From Rhizoclosmatium globosum (lineage: Eukaryota; Chytridiomycota; Chytridiomycetes; Chytridiales; Chytriomycetaceae): a stretch of 64,000 bases of DNA. The position numbers and the translations under genes are program-made. Location: assembly GCA_002104985.1 (NCBI GenBank), contig MCGO01000181.1, positions 1 through 64,000 of the forward strand, in the 5' to 3' direction. This document shows positions 54,460-64,000 of the stretch, piece after piece. How positions within the stretch are numbered: the first letter of the stretch is position 1; every line of letters begins with the position of its first letter. The notes under the pieces are model-generated. The model had not been told where the DNA came from. It did not search any database and worked only from the letters and a program-made list of their open reading frames with translations.

Positions 54460-55791
54460 ATGAGTTTCAAATGGGCTTCTCGACTTTTACTTGGCAGTGT
54501 CCTTCGCTTTGGTGCCTACTACGCCTATGATGTCCCCGGATCACTTAACACACAGTTAATGAAACACTTCAACCTTGATTTCAGCGAGTGGCAAGCCGTG
54601 CTTGGCCTGTTGTACGTTAGCTACTCACTACCCAACACGATCCTTCCCTTCTTTAGTGGGAGAGTTGTTGAACGAATCGGAGTCAATTACTTCCTGATAA
54701 TTAGTGTTGGTCTAGTGGCAGTTGGACAGGTTCTGTTTGCGTTAAGTGTATCAGGGGAGAGTATTTGGTTGATGGTTGTTGGACGGGTGATCTTAGGGAT
54801 TGGCGGTGAAGCTTCAGGTGTCGCAGTGGCCTCGTTGATTGCCCAGTGGAAGGATTATCAGGTGCTTGGAATGAGTCTAAGTGAGTTTAGACTGTGGCAT
54901 GCGAGATTCTTATCATCTTCTCTAATAGATTCTGTCGTATGCACATTGGGTTCTGTAATGGTTGCATCTCTCTCGCCCATGCTTTGTGACTGGTGGGGAG
55001 TCGGTTGGGCTGTTTGGATCGGGATACTTCCAGCTGTTGTCTCCTTCATCGCGTCCATCGTTCTAGTTTCAAGCCTACAAAAGGAGCAGATGAACGCATC
55101 GCAAAATATCTGTAACGAATCTACGCCTTTAGTTTCTGTGGCGATTGAATTATCGGAGTGTCAGGAATCCCTTCCTACGTCTTTCTGGATTCTCGCAACT
55201 TTATTTATCTTGGACTATGCGCTCGTCTGTTTTAATAACACCGCATCTGCATTCTTGATTGACAGATGGTTCCCAGATGATCCCGTCTCAGCTGGCTTTG
55301 CAATGAGGTATTCTTCCAACATTTCGAATATTCATCTCATAATCCCACACAGCATTCCAACCTCCATCAGCACGATTGTACTGATTTGCATTAGTCCATT
55401 CATTTCCATAAACCGATCTTCCCCACTTTTTCTAATGGCAAGCTTCTCACTTTTTGCTCTCGCACACATTCTTTTCGGATTCTTCAAGCCATATTTATAC
55501 CCAACTCTGGCACTTCTTGGTGTCGGATATGCGATTAATACGTGCATTTTATGGCCTCTAGTTTCTGCAGTTGTGGTGAATCCTGTTCAGCTTTCAAATG
55601 CGTACGGGATATGTACAGCTCTCTTCAATGTGGCCCTCGTTACGACACCCATTGCTGTTGCTGCAATTTTAGGTGGACCAGAATGTCAGGGAGGAGTGTG
55701 TTGGTGGAGAGTTGAGTTTTTGTATTGTGTTTTGAGTGTCTTAGGAACCATTGGATCACTTGCTTTATATATGGACCTAAAACTCAAATGA
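54460..55791 (+). CDS. MFS transporter, MFSD1-like, 412 aa
   Basis: Exons 54460-54880, 54929-55307 and 55353-55791 sum to 1,239 nt. Both introns (48 and 45 bp) are multiples of three and lack stops, so an unspliced frame of 443 codons is also open. Splice consensus and loss of hydrophobic pattern inside them favour splicing. The RFGAYYAYDVPGSLNTQL start, SLPNTILPFFSGRVVERIG loop (motif A-like) and GRVILGIGGEASGVA match MFSD1. MFSD1 is a lysosomal dipeptide carrier in animals. About 11-12 membrane segments are visible. Its position next to a secreted protease could be coincidental. Confidence 0.8.
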   Translation: MSFKWASRLLLGSVLRFGAYYAYDVPGSLNTQLMKHFNLDFSEWQAVLGLLYVSYSLPNTILPFFSGRVVERIGVNYFLIISVGLVAVGQVLFALSVSGESIWLMVVGRVILGIGGEASGVAVASLIAQWKDYQVLGMSLSEFRLWHARFLSSSLIDSVVCTLGSVMVASLSPMLCDWWGVGWAVWIGILPAVVSFIASIVLVSSLQKEQMNASQNICNESTPLVSVAIELSECQESLPTSFWILATLFILDYALVCFNNTASAFLIDRWFPDDPVSAGFAMRYSSNISNIHLIIPHSIPTSISTIVLICISPFISINRSSPLFLMASFSLFALAHILFGFFKPYLYPTLALLGVGYAINTCILWPLVSAVVVNPVQLSNAYGICTALFNVALVTTPIAVAAILGGPECQGGVCWWRVEFLYCVLSVLGTIGSLALYMDLKLK

Positions 55792-55993
55792 TTGTATATT
55801 TAAAAGCTTTATAATAAGAATCCCTGCATACAATAACTAGTACTTATTATTTCACAGCGTATCGCCGCACACTCATTCACAAAGGAAAAAGAAGTCTACT
55901 GTGAGTAAATAGTCATTTCCCCCCCAGATTAGTGATATAAAAGAGTGGAATAAGAGCAGCCTTTGAAAAACACTCAACTCAATTTAACTGAAA

Positions 55994-57568
55994 ATGGTCA
56001 TCAAGAGAACCACAACAATAGTCACGACTTCGAAGCCGATTGTGAATGGTCAAGTTGCAACCACAATCCGTACTGAGACTCGAGTTTCATTCGTTTCTGT
56101 GAGCAGACGCTTTCATTTGAACGACTCTTATTGAGCTTAATTGAGCTTATCTTGCTCAGGTTCCCACATCCAATTCCTGCATAGCCGCACTCGAAGCTAT
56201 TCCAACTGATTTTGAGTGCAGTGTTTATGATCATGAAGTCTATTTATCCCCTGGATCTGTCACTGATCTTATTGCACTGCCGTCTTTGACAAGTTCTTTG
56301 CCTACTGAGTGCCTCATCCAAATCTTTCTTGCGTGTCATTCAAAGAGTGAAGACAGCGACTATGATGAGCACCACGGCGATGGTAGTAACCCAATGCCAC
56401 GGAAGTCTGCCTCCAAAAGAGCTTTCCGTATGAACCTCACTCTTTTGGCCTTGGATCGCACGACTCGAGCCATATTGACAAATACTCCAATTTTATGGAG
56501 AAATACAATTGAGACTTGGTCATTCCCAATGTTACGCACGGTTGCCCCCGTTCTTGTATCAGGCTGCTTCGACAAAATAACAGATTTATCGCCAGATGTG
56601 GACGACCCAGTCCAGCTTCCGGAAACAGTGGCAGCTCTTTTGACGAAATGCCATAATTTAGAGGCAGCGTTTCTGTATTTCCTATCCCTCGATATGCGCA
56701 TCTTACTCAACCTTGTCAAAACGGGTCCGCCGCTGAAGCTCAAGAACCTTGTCTTTGTCGACCTCGATGTCAAGGACGCGGATCACTTTTTTGATGAGAT
56801 TCAAGAGCTTTGTGAACTCATGCTGGCCTCTGTCGAGAATCCCATGGAGGTTGTCGTGAAACCTGTTGCGTGTATATGCAATGGCGCGTTCCTTGCAACG
56901 TACAAGAGCGACGGGGAATTTGTTTATGAAAGGAACTGCAGCAAATGCGAAAAGCAGTTGCCGATTCTCTGTCTCGCTTGCAGAATGGACGCGGGTCTTA
57001 CTGTTCAAGAATGTGCGTGTCAGCAGGACGATTGTAATGTTATTCTTTGCAAAGAATGCACAGCAACAAATCGTCCCTGTGAAGTTTGTGAACTATGGAC
57101 CGAAAGAGCACATTCGTCTCGCAAACAGTTTTGTTTCAAGAATTGTGGAAAGTACGTTTGCGGGGACTGTATGCCTGTTTCTGGTTGGATCAAATGCTTG
57201 TTTTGCACATCGATCATGTGCCCAACATGTGAATCAGATACAACACAAGTCTGCACAAAGTGCGATCGTTGGAGTTGTAGCAAAGAGCATCTAGAAACAG
57301 AGCATCTAGAAAAGTATCGCCTCAGAAAGTATTTCAAATTGGCTGACGCTGAAACTGGTAAACAATGTTGTGCTCTTGGTGCTGTTCATACTTTGCAGGC
57401 AGAAATTCAAATGAAATAGACATCTATACATTTACCTCTGAGGAAAAAGACCCTCAGAAGGGGGTCAGACCGAAAATGATCGAAATTCCGTTAATTTTCC
57501 AGCTAATTCTGGCTGGTTGTTGCTGCCCCAATATTCTACACACTTCAATTTGCGCGATCAGGCATTGA
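55994..57568 (+). CDS. F-box-like protein with Cys-rich zinc-binding domain
   Basis: Start MVIKRTTTIVTTSKPIV with intron 56099-56159. LPTECLIQIFLACHS followed by RTTRAILTNTPILWRNTIETW resembles an F-box. The C-terminal 150 residues hold about 25 Cys in CxxC pairs (CSKCEKQLPILCLAC, CNVILCKECTATNRPCEVC, CGKYVCGDC, CLFCTSIMCPTC, CTKCDRWSC), likely several zinc sites of RING/RBR-like or novel type. The 3' end is uncertain. A 41-bp intron at 57358-57398 would extend the protein to 57568; without it the stop is at 57418; a further intron could reach 57726. The role may be in ubiquitin ligation (inference). Confidence 0.6.
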
Positions 57569-57929
57569 ACGCGAGTCGAAAATTAAAAGCTTACATTCAA
57601 AATTCAATGGCATGGTTTCCATTTGAAACACTGTTCTTGCCGGTGGAAAATAGGATAAATCCCCTCATATCTCATGCATTGGAATCAATCGAGGACGACA
57701 TTGAACTGCAACCTTATCGAATATGAGGTGAAAGTTGAAAATGTTTTAACAAAACGTTTAATAATTCTTACACGTACTTTAAACACGATACTGCCATGAG
57801 AATATATTTAGCTTCTGGATTAATAAACATACTTTTCTCTTCCATTAAACTATTACTGTCAATGTCCAGATCGAAAGCAGATAACTCTGTCAGGATTTCA
57901 AATCTTTTGTTTTACTCAATTTTAAATCA

Positions 57930-59108
57930 ATGGCCGCCTTCACAACGCCCTGGATCAAGAACCTCACGCGCCCCGGCCTCACCAACGGGTCTTCCAGCAT
58001 TCGAAGCACGTACGAAAGCGATGACCAGGTTCCCTTTGGACTGATCGCAACACCAATTATCGGTAACTGAAGTCGTTTACAAAGTGCCACCGATGCTCAA
58101 CCAATTCAACTGACCTTCGCTTTGATCTGAACCAGAAATGACGTCGGCAGAAGTGCCTGATCTCGACTGGCACGCTGTGATTCTTGTTGCGGAGGCGATC
58201 AAGAGCGATCCGTTCTCGTACCCAAAAGAGGCTATCGATGCAATCAAATACAGGCTTTCACACGATGACCCTGGTTTGATTACACTTTTAACTACGTATT
58301 TATTGCTAATACGTGCACTGCCAGTCTCAATCTACTACACACTCTCCCTTCTTGATACCTTCTACAAGAACTGCGGGGCTCCCTTTGTTCAAGCTGTTGT
58401 GAAGGAACAGGACTTTTTCAGATACGAATTCCTGCACAGAAAGAGCCTTGCGAGCGAGAACCGGGGCCAGATGATGGAACTGATTGCCGATTGGGGAACG
58501 GGTGATGATGCTGGTGAAGTACCCTCCCAACTTTGAGCATCGTTGAGTCACTCTAACATCCTTGATTCAAAGATCCTGACATGAAGCGATTCTTTGAACA
58601 ACTGTACAAGGCGGAATACCCGTTCCCAGCCCATTCATTGACAAAGGTATGTCCTGGCTCTTTTCCAAGCAGCTACACCAATTCAACCCCATCTGAACAG
58701 CTCACGCATTCTGACATTGCTCGAATCCGTGCAACAACTTACACTCAAGGCGCATCCTCAAAAGTCTTCACAAACTCTACAAAATACGTATCCTACCCAA
58801 ACCAACTCTCAATCCCGAAAGTCGACACCTCTGAAATCCGCGATTACTCTGTCCAACTCGCTAAAAAGACAAAGAACGGTGTGGTTGGTGCCGTCGAAGC
58901 AACAAAGGAAGTAGTCTCGTCAGCTTCTCTGCCTTCTTCATCATCCAAGAAGGAATACAAGTTTTCGCAACGTGGTCACTTTGATCCACGTGGTGTTGTC
59001 GGTCGATGGAAGGAAAAGCGTGAGGAAAAGTCGTCGTTTCAGTGGAAGGGTGGACAGAGAAGCACGGATCGGGAAGGATTTGCGTTGTTGAGTGATGATG
59101 AAGAGTAG
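57930..59108 (+). CDS. VHS-domain trafficking protein, 330 aa
   Basis: Exons 57930-58062, 58136-58513, 58573-58646 and 58701-59108 sum to 993 nt; the third intron is in-frame and could be retained. LDWHAVILVAEAIKSDPFSYPKEAIDAIKYRL, LLLIRALPVSIYYTLSLLDTFYKNCG and FVQAVVKEQDFFRYEFLHRKSL match VHS domains of the Lsb5/GGA/STAM type, which bind cargo on endosomal membranes. The C-terminal half is polar, with RGHFDPRGVVGRWKEKREEK and a terminal acidic LLSDDEE, an acidic-dileucine-like end. No GAT or SH3 domain is evident. Confidence 0.75.
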
Positions 59109-59275
59109 ATATTTTTTCTGTTTGTTCTTATTTTTTGTATTCATGTGATTATAAACTTCTATTCGTGTTCATATTCATATTCATATAGTTTACCCAATGA
59201 ATCCTGTATCTTGGTTCATTACAAATTTCAGAAAATACCCGATTAGTCATCGTATCCACACTGTTTCCACCAACA

Positions 59276-59788
59276 TCACACGCCACTCCTTCTCCGACTT
59301 TCAGCTTTCGCTCCATATGCACCCCTCCACACACGCATCCACTCTTCTTGCACCTCCTCGATACTTTTCCGACACCTCTCATCTCTTTCTTGCATAAACA
59401 AGACCAAGTCCTCAACACTCATTCCGTCAACCTGCGTCTCTGTCAAAGCGTCGTAGTTTTTATGTTTCTGCGCCGAGAGGTCATCCAATGTTTGAACAGT
59501 TGGCGAAACTCCGATTTGTGGGTATGAATAAGGCAGACGACACAAATGTGTTGATTCTGAAGAAAGAGTATGCGTTCTAATAGCTGACGGTCTTGTTAAA
59601 GACCTTCGTGGCGGAACCGTGGCGTTTATGAGATTGCTTGGATGCTGACGTTGCGTTGAGTTTATAAGTGCATTGTCGGTGTTATGACTCATTTGGCTTG
59701 GCTCGATGTTGAGTATCAAATCGGTCAATTGGATTGAGGTTCCAGGAGACCGTAATGACGCTTGAGGGGATTGACTGTTTGACAGCAT
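59276..59788 (-). CDS. Hypothetical protein, 170 aa
   Basis: Single open exon starting MLSNSQSPQASLRSPG. Ser/Thr/Pro-rich first half; predicted helical second half (VEDLVLFMQERDERCRKSIEEVQEEWMRVWRGAYG) with a charged end. No family recognised. The helical, Trp-containing end makes chance coding unlikely, but no homolog is known to me. Confidence 0.5.
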   Translation of the reverse strand: MLSNSQSPQASLRSPGTSIQLTDLILNIEPSQMSHNTDNALINSTQRQHPSNLINATVPPRRSLTRPSAIRTHTLSSESTHLCRLPYSYPQIGVSPTVQTLDDLSAQKHKNYDALTETQVDGMSVEDLVLFMQERDERCRKSIEEVQEEWMRVWRGAYGAKAESRRRSGV

Positions 59789-59973
59789 CGCTATTGTGGG
59801 TTGATTTTTTTTTCCGATCCGATCAATGTAAAAAAACTTAGGTGGATGGAAAACATTTGTTCAGAGTTCAGAGACAAGTAAGTTGAACAGGTCTATTATG
59901 AGTGTGACAAAAAGGTTGGAGTAGAGTACATATATTGAAGCTACATATATATTGTTTAAATTCAGAAGATATC

Positions 59974-60055
59974 GACAACGTGGCCGAGCGGTTAAGGCGA
60001 TAGACTAGAAATCTATTACTCTCTGAGTGCGCAGGTTCAAGTCCTGCCGTTGTCG
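59974..60055 (+). tRNA. tRNA-Ser (anticodon AGA)
   Basis: 82 nt. The acceptor stem pairs GACAACG with CGTTGTC and has discriminator G. A-box TGGCCGAGCGG and B-box GGTTCAAGTCC are present. The anticodon loop CTAGAAA gives AGA. A long variable arm (TTACTCTCTGAGTGC region) is as expected for serine tRNAs. No intron and no encoded CCA, as usual for nuclear genes. Confidence 0.95.
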
Positions 60056-60069
60056 CTTTCACATATCAG

Positions 60070-60075
60070 TTTTTT
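60070..60075 (+). terminator. RNA polymerase III terminator
   Basis: Run of six T starting 15 bases after the tRNA-Ser 3' end. Confidence 0.85.
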
Positions 60076-60120
60076 CTTGGACAAATTCACAGACAAATTC
60101 ATACCCTCTCTGAAATTATG

Positions 60121-60184
60121 CCTTCATTCCTCTTCTTTCCTTTGACTTCATGCCATCATTCCTCTTCTTTCCTTTGACTTCATT
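60121..60184. repeat. Two-copy 32-bp tandem repeat
   Basis: Two units of CATTCCTCTTCTTTCCTTTG-containing sequence, 32 bp apart, T/C-rich, between the tRNA and the 3' end of SYLF 2. Function unknown. Confidence 0.85.
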
Positions 60185-60249
60185 CTTTATAAATTCTCAA
60201 GCTTTATTGTTGTATTGTTTGAACGATAATGTCCAAAAAACATCAATCT

Positions 60250-61301
60250 TTACTCTTCATCCTGCTTCTTCTGAGCTGGAGCCGTAATACCTTCGTTAGA
60301 AACAGTCTTGTCCAAAACCCTATGAAACACACTGTCAATGAAATGATACAAATTCTCTGTGTTTGTTGCTTACCAGTACAACTGGGTTGCGTATTCAGGA
60401 CGAGGAACAAACCCTTCCAGAATCTGTTCAGAAGTGATACCAGCTCCATAAGCTTCAAGATTGACTTCCTTGTTTGCCGAGATGGCTCCGAATTCCTATT
60501 GTCAGCTCATTAGTTTCACGTCTTGCAGATGCTTAGATATTCTTACCAAAGAAGCACCAGCAAACAGACCCTGGCTTCTAGAGTAGCTGTAAATTGGGGC
60601 AATCACCTTGTTGTTAACTTGACCGCCAGCTTCAACCGCAGCTCCAAACGGTCCAGCCGCAACTAAAGTGCGACATTGAATTTTCAAAAAAATGTCGCGA
60701 CACTGTGAAGACATGTACTTACCAGAAAGGTTTCCTCCAGCTGTAAAGTTATGCGCCTTCTTGAAACTGTCCACGGCCTCATCGTCGTTCTACATTTTAC
60801 AAGAAAGTGAATATGAAGTGAGGTGATTGTGAATGCACTCACCAAGATAATGACAAATTCAGTCACTTGAGCCCCGAATTGGCTTCCGAATCCGATGCTG
60901 GTTGTTTCGATGGCAGATGGAGCGGACCAAGCTGGAAGAAGAGTTGAAGAAAAAATAGTCTGGACTTTTTTTGATATCCCACTACTTACATCCGTTTGGG
61001 AGTCTGGCAACAACGACTCCGCTTCCGTGTCTACCTGAAATTCCAATTCCAGCCTATGAATTGATTTCGTTTTTAGGTTTTTGGTGATGATTTGATGCGG
61101 TGAGGAAATTTACCTTGAAGACGTCGAGGATCGCGACTCCTTTAGCGTTTTCTGGAAAGTTATACAGATCATGTTAGAATACATGTATGGTGGATGTGTG
61201 AGCATACTCAAGATGCTGTCTGGAATCATGGTTCCATGGTCTGTTCGGAAGGCTTCAAGAATCTTGGCGGCTTTCGCACTGTCGACTGCAAGTTGCGTCA
61301 T
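60250..61301 (-). CDS. SYLF-domain protein 2 (Ysc84/SH3YL1 type)
   Basis: About eight short exons. Starts MTQLAVDSAKAAKILEAFRTDHGTMIPDSIL; then NAKGVAILDVFK, AGIGISGRHGSGVVVARL, AWSAPSAIETTSIGFGSQFGAQVTEFVIIL, DDEAVDSFKKAHNFTAGGNLS, VAAGPFGAAVEAGGQ, IYSYSRSQGLFAGASL, EFGAISANKEVNLEAYGAGITSEQILEGFVPRPEY. All SYLF landmarks are present, with a short charged tail (KKQDEE). Lipid-binding module of endocytic actin patches (family knowledge). Paired head-to-tail with SYLF 3; closer to it than to SYLF 1. Confidence 0.87.
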
Positions 61302-61628
61302 CTTTGTTTGAATTAGTTTTTTTGTTCGATCACTGTGTGGTTGGATATTCTGTGGTTATATACCTGCAAACAACACTTATTGTAATGGGGCGATACTGTT
61401 GGTCAACAACCAGCCACATAACTGCACTCTTTCATATAACTCTGCACGCATTCACACTCTTTCATGTTCAACTTTCCAACTCTCTTAATAGGAAGCCTCA
61501 ATCTTAACAGTGTGAATTCAACCCTTCGTTCGCTATTGGTAGAACATGATATACTTTTCAATATTTTGGATAATTAACATGCAGATATAATCATAGCGAC
61601 AAAACAAAAAAGAAGAATCAAAAGCTAT
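61302..61628. promoter_or_regulatory. Promoter region of SYLF 2
   Basis: 327 bp between the SYLF 3 stop and the SYLF 2 start. Contains ACTCTTTCAT written twice (about 61426 and 61457). Nothing else seen. Confidence 0.45.
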
Positions 61629-62786
61629 TTAAGCACTTGGAGCTCCACCCTTCTTTGCAAGGGGTTCCTCCTCCTCATCCTCCTTTTTGAACGCAAGTGG
61701 AACAGACTCCTTCTCATGTGGCGTGACAGTCATATCCAACGCCCTTATCGTGCATTCAGTCTTAAGCAAGTTTGAAATTGAAAAAAATAAATCACTCACA
61801 AGTACAATTCCATAGCATACTCTGGACGTGGCACAAACCCTTCAAGAATCTGTTGCGCGGAAATGTCGATTCCGTATGCTTGTGCGTTCACTTCCTTACG
61901 TTCGGAGATTGCACCGAATTCCTGAAATTTCGCAGATTCAGAATGGATGGTTTCTGGAGAAAGAGAAAAATGGAAATAACCATGGATGCACCAGCGAAAA
62001 GACCCTGACTTCTGGAATAACTGTAGATTGGGGCAGCAGCTTCACTGTTGATTTGACCGCCTGCTTCGACGGAAGCACCAAAGGGACCGGCGGCAACTGT
62101 TCACAGTTATAAGTATGTTACGGAATCTGTAGGAATCACTCAACTAGACAAGTTTGCACCGGCAGTAAAGTTGTGTGGCTTTGTGAAACTTGCGACAGCT
62201 TCATCCGTGTTCTGTTATTTTGATAAGCGTATTAATGATTAGAAATGACCGTGATCACGAGCGACCAAGCATTTAATACGCACCAATACGATAACAAAGT
62301 CAGTCAACTGAGCACCCAATTGATGGCCGACGCCGAATCCAGTTGTGACGATCGCAGATGGAGCAGACCAGGCTGGATTTGGTGGATGAATTAGTATCGA
62401 GGGTATCATCGCTTTCGAGTTCGTGTTCGTTGGCAGTAGATACTCACATCCATCGGCGAGTCGGGCAACAACGATACCGGTTCCGTGGCGTCCTGAGAGA
62501 CCCAGTCCAGCCTGTGTACAGTAAGGGAGGGTGTTCCAGGTTAGAGCTCGGTTATGATCAAGGTTACTCGCTGCTCAACGATGCATACCTTAATTACCGA
62601 CAAGACTGCAACACCCTTCGCATTCTCTGTTGATGCGTTGAAGCAAGGATAAGCTCAAGGAGAATAGACTAAGTTAAGGGGAAACCACTCACTCAGAATT
62701 GCATCTGGGATAATGATTCCGTGTTCAGTGCGGAAAGAGTCGAGAATTGTGGTTGCCTTGTGACAGTCGGCTGCGAGATCAAGCAT
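61629..62786 (-). CDS. SYLF-domain protein 3 (Ysc84/SH3YL1 type)
   Basis: Same exon plan as SYLF 2. MLDLAADCHKATTILDSFRTEHGIIIPDAIL, NAKGVAVLSVIK, AGLGLSGRHGTGIVVARL, AWSAPSAIVTTGFGVGHQLGAQLTDFVIVL, TDEAVASFTKPHNFTAGANLS, VAAGPFGASVEAGGQ, IYSYSRSQGLFAGASM, EFGAISERKEVNAQAYGIDISAQQILEGFVPRPEYAMELY. It ends in an acidic/Lys tail (FKKEDEEEEPLAKKGAPSA). A tandem duplicate with conserved intron positions, so the duplication post-dates intron gain. Confidence 0.87.
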
Positions 62787-62901
62787 TGGTGGTGGTTTCG
62801 TGCGATGGTTTTTTGATTGCCGCTTTGCTTTTCCTGTTTCAATTGTGAAGATCGTGGGGATGATTTGTCACACGTCTCTTTCGCTTTATTCGAATACCTT
62901 C

Positions 62902-63825
62902 TTATTTACCAACAACACGTAACGCAGCATAAATCTGTCCACGATGATGCCATCCATGATTCACAACATGAAACAAGACCAGTCCAAGCCGCTTTTCAGT
63001 TGGATGATCAAATCCTTCTAATCCATTCACATATTCAGACCACAACGCACTTTGCTTTCTGATTCTTTCTTTGAGTTCATCCCGGTCAGGACACCAAGTC
63101 TCCCACAGACTTGACGTTGATTCCGCATTGGAATACAACTCTTCGTCTGGCCGTTCCCAATACACATCGAACCGAGACGCATCTTTTCCACGAAGAACAT
63201 CGTACCAGACTGTATCCCCCATAACCATATGATTCAAAGTTCCATGCACAGATCGAAAGCACAATCCACAGTTTGAGTGATACGCTTCGTCCGTGAGTAC
63301 TTCAATACTCTTCATCAAATCAGTGTATGCTTCCATGTTCTGTTTTGCGTGTAAGCGAAAGAGTTCGAGTTGCTGTGGGTCAGTGACTTCCTTGCATGGT
63401 TTAATGTACACTGCATCCAGGGCGAGTGGCTTCAGTCCGCACATGCACAGAAAACCAGAGATTGTTCCACGGATTTGGGTGGATTTGTTGGTGAAGGAGA
63501 GAAGCGATTCGGAGGTGATTGGTTGGCAACTTTCAGTGTCAGTTGAATCCAAGTGAGCGAGTAGAGCGCCTGAGGTGTTCAGGATAACTGCACAAACTGA
63601 TTCAATCGATGTACTTTCAGTCAGGTTTGTGGTTCCACTTGAAATGCCAAGGAAAGAGAGGAAGGCCACTGTCAATCCATCCAATTCAACCAAACTCTCT
63701 CGAATCAACTCTTGGTAGCGTGCACTTACTTTCTCCTTCACTAAATCACTGGACAGGTGTCCAAAGAGCTTCTCATTCGCCCAGTGATTGTACTGGACCA
63801 GAACTTGGTGGATTGCTTGTGTCAT
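62902..63825 (-). CDS. DinB-family putative metalloenzyme, ~307 aa
   Basis: Starts MTQAIHQVLVQYNHWANEKLFGHLSSD, the typical first DinB helix. An upstream in-frame ATG at 63933 would add 36 residues of basic sequence, but family alignment favours 63825. Metal-site histidines appear in LNHMVMGDTVWYDVLRG and in HVVNHGWHHRGQIYAALR, the classic third-helix HxxxH motif. The family usually has about 150-180 residues; here the first helix is followed by an insertion of roughly 100 residues before the second half. DinB proteins are often thiol-dependent transferases or hydrolases; the substrate is unknown. Confidence 0.8.
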   Translation of the reverse strand: MTQAIHQVLVQYNHWANEKLFGHLSSDLVKEKVSARYQELIRESLVELDGLTVAFLSFLGISSGTTNLTESTSIESVCAVILNTSGALLAHLDSTDTESCQPITSESLLSFTNKSTQIRGTISGFLCMCGLKPLALDAVYIKPCKEVTDPQQLELFRLHAKQNMEAYTDLMKSIEVLTDEAYHSNCGLCFRSVHGTLNHMVMGDTVWYDVLRGKDASRFDVYWERPDEELYSNAESTSSLWETWCPDRDELKERIRKQSALWSEYVNGLEGFDHPTEKRLGLVLFHVVNHGWHHRGQIYAALRVVGK

Positions 63826-64000
63826 TCTCAAAAACGATTTATTCACCCATAACCTATTCCTCAGAGAATTCAGAGTACGTTGGCTCGGAGTACATCGGCA
63901 AGATATCTTGATCCAACGCTTCTCTTTCCCCAAGTCCGAATTCAGTAAAGAGCGGTGGTAAGTCAGAACTCCAAGTTGAATACTTTGGAACTTCCAACTG

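Overview
This window looks like nuclear DNA of a zoosporic (chytrid-type) fungus. Almost every gene is cut by short GT-AG introns of about 38-80 bp, intergenic gaps are short, and the neighbours include fungal eIF3m, three SYLF-domain proteins, a VHS protein, GPI-type surface proteins and an axonemal dynein light chain (DNAL4). DNAL4 only makes sense in a lineage with a flagellum. A nuclear tRNA-Ser(AGA) is also present. Where I could define exons, most sums are divisible by three, which supports the models.

Layout. 1-9.8 kb is repeat-rich. It holds two diverged copies of a multi-exon tyrosine-recombinase-like gene resembling the N-terminal half of fungal telomere-linked helicases. Copy 1 is intact (947 aa). 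Copy 2 is decayed and framed by a 135-bp inverted repeat. A 19-unit, 77-bp palindromic satellite separates them. 10-13.8 kb is a TIR - NB-ARC - TPR protein (1186 aa), an NLR-like architecture. 13.9-21.7 kb holds a broken NEMF/Rqc2 gene, a protein with repeated SVWD motifs and an SH3 protein. 21.8-30.7 kb holds two paralogous Ser/Thr-rich surface-type genes. The first (A) is hit by two transposons: an 885-bp hAT-like element in its coding region, and a 4,527-bp element exactly at its start codon. The second element carries a 3'-5' exonuclease-type gene. Paralog B supplies the empty site for both insertions. 31.3-36.3 kb holds a UreG-like GTPase with histidine-rich repeats and a 915-aa cysteine-rich surface protein made of phase-0 exon modules. 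36.6-42.9 kb is a tandem family of TULIP-like candidates, including a chimeric duplication. 43-64 kb is ordinary gene-dense sequence: a TIR-like/TPR protein, GNAT, SYLF x3, DNAL4, eIF3m, a subtilase, an MFSD1-like carrier, an F-box/Cys-rich protein, VHS, tRNA and DinB.

The most promising candidates for something undescribed are the exonuclease-bearing transposon with CAGGGG ends and a 9-bp target duplication, the helicase-less tyrosine-recombinase element, the TIR-NB-ARC-TPR protein, and the UreG-like protein that has lost its Cys-Pro-His metal motif while gaining exon-encoded His repeats. Single-base frame breaks recur in otherwise conserved genes (NEMF, the SVWD protein, the SH3 protein, one TULIP-like gene), so some pseudogene calls may reflect consensus errors.
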